A DNA stretch of 64,000 bases from Methanobacteriota archaeon (GTDB taxonomy: Archaea; Halobacteriota; Methanomicrobia; Methanomicrobiales; Methanospirillaceae), in assembly GCA_029547605.1 (NCBI GenBank), contig JAKPPB010000033.1:47375-111374 (forward strand), written 5' to 3'. The notes under the pieces are model-generated. The model did not search any database. It was not told the DNA's origin and saw only the letters and a program-made list of their open reading frames with translations. The translations under genes were made by a program, and so were the position numbers. Position 1 is the stretch's first letter; the number at the start of each line of letters is the position of its first letter. Positions 61,501-64,000 of this stretch are shown piece by piece.

Positions 61501-63246
61501 CAGGCCGTAGATGGCGAGGTTGGTATTGACGTTGTCCTTCGTGAGCAGCGCGGTATTTCCTGCCGGGTTGAACCATTGCGTGACGTTGTACGCAAGCAGC
61601 CCATAGTGGTGGTTTGCATAGCCTCCGAAATTACTCTGATCGGTATAATGGGCATCGTGGGCTGTGGCGTTCCCGTTGAAGGTAAGGTGGAAGTGATCCG
61701 GGACCTGCTGCGAATCGTCCCAGGTGTAAGGCACGTAGAGCCTCGCTTCCCGGACCGTTGAACCTGCGGGGAGAGGGAGATCGGCACCAGTCCAGGTCAC
61801 CGTGTAAGAGGACCACCCCGATCCCCCCACACCACCGGCCCTGTAGGTGCTGTCTCCCGGAGAAGAGAGGAGGCCTCCACGGAGGTCAAACGTCCGGGAG
61901 GTAAGGATATCGCTCTTGCCTTCCCAGTATCGGGCGCCCTTGTAACCGTTGTAGAGGACCGTCTTCGTCGTGCTGCTCTTCTGGTTGTTCCCTTCATTCG
62001 TCTCAGGGACGAGGTTGTCGGGGTCTACCGTGGCGGTGTAGGTCACCGTCCCGCCAGCGAGGTTTCGCACGAGGGTATCGGTCACGGAGACAATTGTCGT
62101 CTGCCCCGCGGGTATAGAGGGGACGCTCCCGCGGCCGTCAAAACCGTCCGATGAGGTGAGGTGCACCTCCGTGGGAGAGGACTGCTGCGCACCGTTGTTC
62201 CTCACCGTGATGCGGACGGTGTTCGGCTCTTTGGCAAAGACGTTCCCGGTGACCGGGTTCACGAACGTGACCTCGAGGTCTCCGGGAGGCGTGGCTGCCT
62301 TCTTCACTGCGAGGGCAGCGAGCGGGATCTTGTAGTAATTTGCTTTCCGGTCATAGGTCATGGCATTGAGCTGACCAGAGATTGTTCCTGGTGTCACATT
62401 CCATGAATTGAATCCTGAGTAAGATCCCTGGACCTGAGTCTCCAAAGTGCCTGCAGCGATGGGTTGATCGTTCCAGGTGTAATTCCCGTCAGTGCTTGCG
62501 AGGTGGTTTACGGTCAGGATCGCCGATTCTATTGGTGCATTGATGACAGAGAGATCAAAGGTAGTCTGGCCCGTGTACGGCATGCCGGAGTTATCCGCAA
62601 GATAGGAGTCAATGTCATGCCCCTCGTTTACCCAGTAATGGATCTCATCCGTATCCCGGTCATTGTAGGCGACGAGAAGTGTCATCATCTTGATCCTCCC
62701 GTCAAAACTTGCATTGACCTTCTCTGTCACAACACGCGCCTTGGGTGTGTCAGAAGAGATCAGGGAGGTCACATCATACCAGACGAAGAAATCGCTCGTA
62801 ACACGGTTGCAGTGGTCATTTACCGCAATTGGCCCTGTGCCGCCCTCGCCGGGGTAGGTGTATCCTCCAGGGGTGTCAAGCATCTCGAATCCAAGGACTG
62901 TCTCAAATAGCCCGTCGCCATCCCCGTCAAACGAGACATTGGCAGTCCCCGGGTAGTTGTTCTGCATGGTTCCTGAATAGACGGCTACGTAGAGCCGTGC
63001 CCACGCAATGTCCACCCCTGAAGGAATGGGTAAAAATGTCTTGATCACATCGGTTGGTCCCCACGCAGGAGGATCTGCATCGATATACAGGCCGCCGGAG
63101 ACGGTGCCGGATTGCACCGTCGAAAGCGGTATGCCACCCACGTACCCGTCTGCAGAGATGCAGGGGACAAGGAAGAGGGTGAGAACGAGTACAAATGTGA
63201 AGTATCTCACATATTTGGGAGAGAATGTACACTTACCAGTCTTCAT
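58600..63246 (-). CDS. Giant secreted surface protein: DUF3344-like, CARDB and PKD repeats
   Basis: The ATG at 63246, with GGTGG five bases upstream, gives 1548 residues and a signal peptide (YFTFVLVLTLFLVPCISADG). Three ~300-residue DUF3344-like units follow (marked by FLPIPSGVDIAWARLYVAVY, LPLPAGSTVREARLYVPYTW and IPVPGTATILSARLSQGYTY), interleaved with CARDB domains (NTVRITVRNNG, NTINATVRNNGTASAGPF). PKD domains follow the second DUF3344 unit (APLTVAFTDMSSG) and then form a run of four at the C-terminus (PLSVQFTDNSTG twice, PLSVQFTDQSTG, PLTVRFTDLSTG). No sortase-like or PGF signal is visible at the end (YAYVIRPIRPS). It is probably an exported adhesion or S-layer-associated protein. Confidence 0.93.
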   Translation of the reverse strand: MKTGKCTFSPKYVRYFTFVLVLTLFLVPCISADGYVGGIPLSTVQSGTVSGGLYIDADPPAWGPTDVIKTFLPIPSGVDIAWARLYVAVYSGTMQNNYPGTANVSFDGDGDGLFETVLGFEMLDTPGGYTYPGEGGTGPIAVNDHCNRVTSDFFVWYDVTSLISSDTPKARVVTEKVNASFDGRIKMMTLLVAYNDRDTDEIHYWVNEGHDIDSYLADNSGMPYTGQTTFDLSVINAPIESAILTVNHLASTDGNYTWNDQPIAAGTLETQVQGSYSGFNSWNVTPGTISGQLNAMTYDRKANYYKIPLAALAVKKAATPPGDLEVTFVNPVTGNVFAKEPNTVRITVRNNGAQQSSPTEVHLTSSDGFDGRGSVPSIPAGQTTIVSVTDTLVRNLAGGTVTYTATVDPDNLVPETNEGNNQKSSTTKTVLYNGYKGARYWEGKSDILTSRTFDLRGGLLSSPGDSTYRAGGVGGSGWSSYTVTWTGADLPLPAGSTVREARLYVPYTWDDSQQVPDHFHLTFNGNATAHDAHYTDQSNFGGYANHHYGLLAYNVTQWFNPAGNTALLTKDNVNTNLAIYGLTLAVVYEDTSDLRRQVFLAEGFDILGADETQYGTTPEEATAYLPFTGMTISPGDASHAWLTTFVPSGNGPEGNLLWNGATIGTNVWDYGPSTGTQVAVDTRDVKNSLLASGNEAGIRSTAPGATPLMTASHAFLVVEYPETGPVADFAANVTSGAAPLTVAFTDMSSGTITSYAWDFQNDGVIDSTEQNPVYTYASQGIFTVNLTVTGQGGSAREVKSGFITVTGPSHPDLVITQLSTNGNELFAHEPNTINATVRNNGTASAGPFTVRIDASGAEYDVAIPGLHPGAQQEVQVNDTTLRTAGDIVTLTATADPDNVIAESDESNNALSLTMTVMNNGYKGKRWTGGSDLETIAAFEGRVGMAYSTGNATYRAAGWSSATTHWTASDIPVPGTATILSARLSQGYTYDQTPGGIPAWTAQFNGQPVAPEITYTDRKGYGSYNYPSGLLTYNVTSLFSKTGNTFTITPGAGNNNGLYGSLLVVVYEDSGEPVRKILINEECDMLYAGAARFASDDEATAYAPFGGVDTAGLGEAHLLAFLFSANEAGKSAFIFNGHDYGDLSPGYLAGPQVTLREFNVTNDVAQGENTALFRSVTVGASGDNMVAAGAILIAEYTDGPPVAVFSAIPTNGTVPLSVQFTDNSTGAITERTWEFRPERGVWTQFSTASSPSYTFTDAATYDIRLTVWGPGGEDQQERAGYITVLSEPAPSADFSASPLTGTAPLSVQFTDNSTGAITDRTWEFRPERGVWTQFSTASSPSYTFTDAATYDIRLTVRGPGGESTEQKMAYISVLPPGGLRADFAASPISGVAPLSVQFTDQSTGTVTLRTWDFNNDGRWDSISSNPVYRFWNPGVYTVRLAVSGPEGSDQIVKDNLITVTVPPKPPVARFTQDTKVGNAPLTVRFTDLSTGSPESYLWTFGDGGTSTDPSPVHTYQAPGLYRVTFRVENEGGTSTATGYAYVIRPIRPS
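59190..59620 (-). repeat. Recent tandem duplication of one PKD unit
   Basis: Two adjacent PKD-encoding units with a period of 267 bp (89 residues) are nearly identical in DNA around 59216-59340 and 59483-59607. Both encode GAIT(E/D)RTWEFRPERG, VWTQFSTASSPSYTF and TDAATYDIRLTV. Other PKD units in the gene are much more diverged, so this copy is young. Confidence 0.85.
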
Positions 63247-63688
63247 GCTGCCACCTTTCAAACGAACATCTGATTATTTCATACACTACTATTAATAATT
63301 ATCAGCTGATTCGATGCGCATCAACAGAAGATACACAGGGCAGAATGAAAGGGGGAGTTCCCCCAGAATAGTGATAAAAAACTGAATTGGTATCAAATCC
63401 GGTGGGAAACAAGAGCTGTGATTTGGATGAGTTTGTATGATACTCAAAATAGTGAATCAATATTTGGGATGATCTGATAAAGAAATGTGAATATATTTTT
63501 AATTAGTATGATTTCATAAAATTTAAAATTTTTAATTTTTTTGAAATCCACTGCATATTATTTACACTGGAATGTCGAGATCTGTTTTGGGAGAATCAGA
63601 AAAGGGACAAGAATAAAAAATGATCACGCTCTTCCTGATTCTCCGGGAAGAATCAGTGAAGCATGACCGGGGAGACATTTGGAACTCT
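63247..63688. other. AT-rich intergenic region between two PKD genes
   Basis: About 440 bases of low-GC sequence with no reading frame. Near 63283-63300 the minus strand reads AATTATTAATAGTAGTG, 37-54 bases before the giant PKD gene's ATG, a plausible TATA box. Around 63490-63545 long T/A runs may terminate the upstream PKD gene. Confidence 0.5.
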
Positions 63689-64000
63689 TTACCTCCACCA
63701 GGGGGTATTCAACACGATGACAATTCTCCTTGCGGTATCGCTGCCAGCCACATTTGATGCCTTGAGCTGCACAGTGAAGATCCCGGTTCGAGTGTAGGTG
63801 TGGACAGGGTTCTTTTCGGTTGAAGTGCCCCCATCTCCGAAATTCCAGAGATATTCAGTCGGATTGAAGAGTGAACGATCCGTGAAACTCACGGTAAGGG
63901 GGACTCTTCCGGTGACCTTATCCTGCGAGAACAGCGCAATGGGCTTTCGCAGTGGAGTGACAGTAATATAATGCATCCTGGTCTGGCTGTGGCTTCCGGC
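63689..64000 (-). CDS. PKD-domain surface protein, C-terminal part (5' end outside window)
   Basis: The frame is open at the window edge, reading AGSHSQTRMHYITVTPLRKP and then a single PKD domain: VPLTVSFTDRSLFNPTEYLW, NFGDGGTSTEKNPVHTYTRT and QLKASNVAGSDTARRIVIV. The upstream text has the form of a preceding PKD domain's end, so more repeats are expected beyond the window. It lies upstream of the giant PKD gene on the same strand, with 440 AT-rich bases between. Only about 103 residues are visible. Confidence 0.9.
   Translation of the reverse strand, partial: AGSHSQTRMHYITVTPLRKPIALFSQDKVTGRVPLTVSFTDRSLFNPTEYLWNFGDGGTSTEKNPVHTYTRTGIFTVQLKASNVAGSDTARRIVIVLNTPWWR

Noticed and set aside
1..64000. 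tRNA, rRNA or transposase genes
   Set aside because: I looked for GTTCRANYC-type T-loops, rRNA-conserved strings and transposase DDE or Y1 motifs. The few GGTTCAC or GTTCGAA matches fall inside the dispersed repeat or inside coding genes and do not build a cloverleaf.

Overview
The window reads as chromosomal DNA of a methanogenic archaeon, most likely of the order Methanomicrobiales. This is inferred from a geranylgeranylglyceryl-phosphate synthase, an archaeal-type threonyl-tRNA synthetase, an archaeal pilin-like protein, very large PKD/CARDB surface proteins, sensor kinases of the HDI-box style common in methanogens, and a degenerate archaeal B-family polymerase. Base composition is GC-rich in genes and AT-rich in several intergenic stretches. 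I saw no rRNA, tRNA, CRISPR array or intact insertion sequence.

Layout. 1-5.2 kb: end of wrbA, an amino-acid-binding lipoprotein, a REC-PAS regulator, an MFS exporter and an unknown protein. 5.3-9.1 kb: purL-purQ. 9.3-10.6 kb: a lipoprotein, an FMN-barrel protein and a zinc-ribbon protein. 10.7-13.6 kb: a large DNA dyad followed by a tightly packed cassette (RecA-like protein without P-loop, 80-residue protein, PolB2-type polymerase). 13.7-17.2 kb: secreted nuclease, malic enzyme, tautomerase, phosphoesterase. 17.5-26.2 kb: signalling genes, including a SpoIIE-type phosphatase and a histidine kinase fused to a GNAT domain. 26.3-30.8 kb: msrA, DUF3795, CBS and YkgJ-like genes, plus two poorly coding stretches with gene debris. 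30.9-33.3 kb: thrS and dcd. 33.4-42 kb: a double-Cache lipoprotein, then the operon gatC-gatA-gatB-topA-GGGP synthase-trmJ. 42.4-44.5 kb: an asparagine-synthetase-like gene and a chimeric DUF1275 gene carrying a copy of its 5' end. 44.5-51.8 kb: a small membrane protein, a pilin-LamG protein, a MazF-like protein, dCMP deaminase, an SBP-Cache lipoprotein, an MBL hydrolase and a UbiA-type prenyltransferase. 51.9-57.9 kb: a REC plus six-PAS histidine kinase and a ChlI-ChlD fusion. 58.6-64 kb: two PKD surface proteins on the minus strand, the second running off the window.

The two most interesting non-routine items are: (1) three dispersed copies of a ~184-bp element whose differences preserve several stems, including one compensatory pair exchange, with wobble pairs pointing to a plus-strand RNA; and (2) the PolB2 cassette with its upstream concentric palindrome, which looks like a regulated translesion or repair module. 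Much of the rest is environmental sensing (two histidine kinases, one kinase-GNAT fusion, one orphan regulator, one PP2C-type phosphatase, three extracytoplasmic binding or Cache lipoproteins) and nucleotide metabolism (purL/Q, dcd, dCMP deaminase, adenosine-specific kinase).
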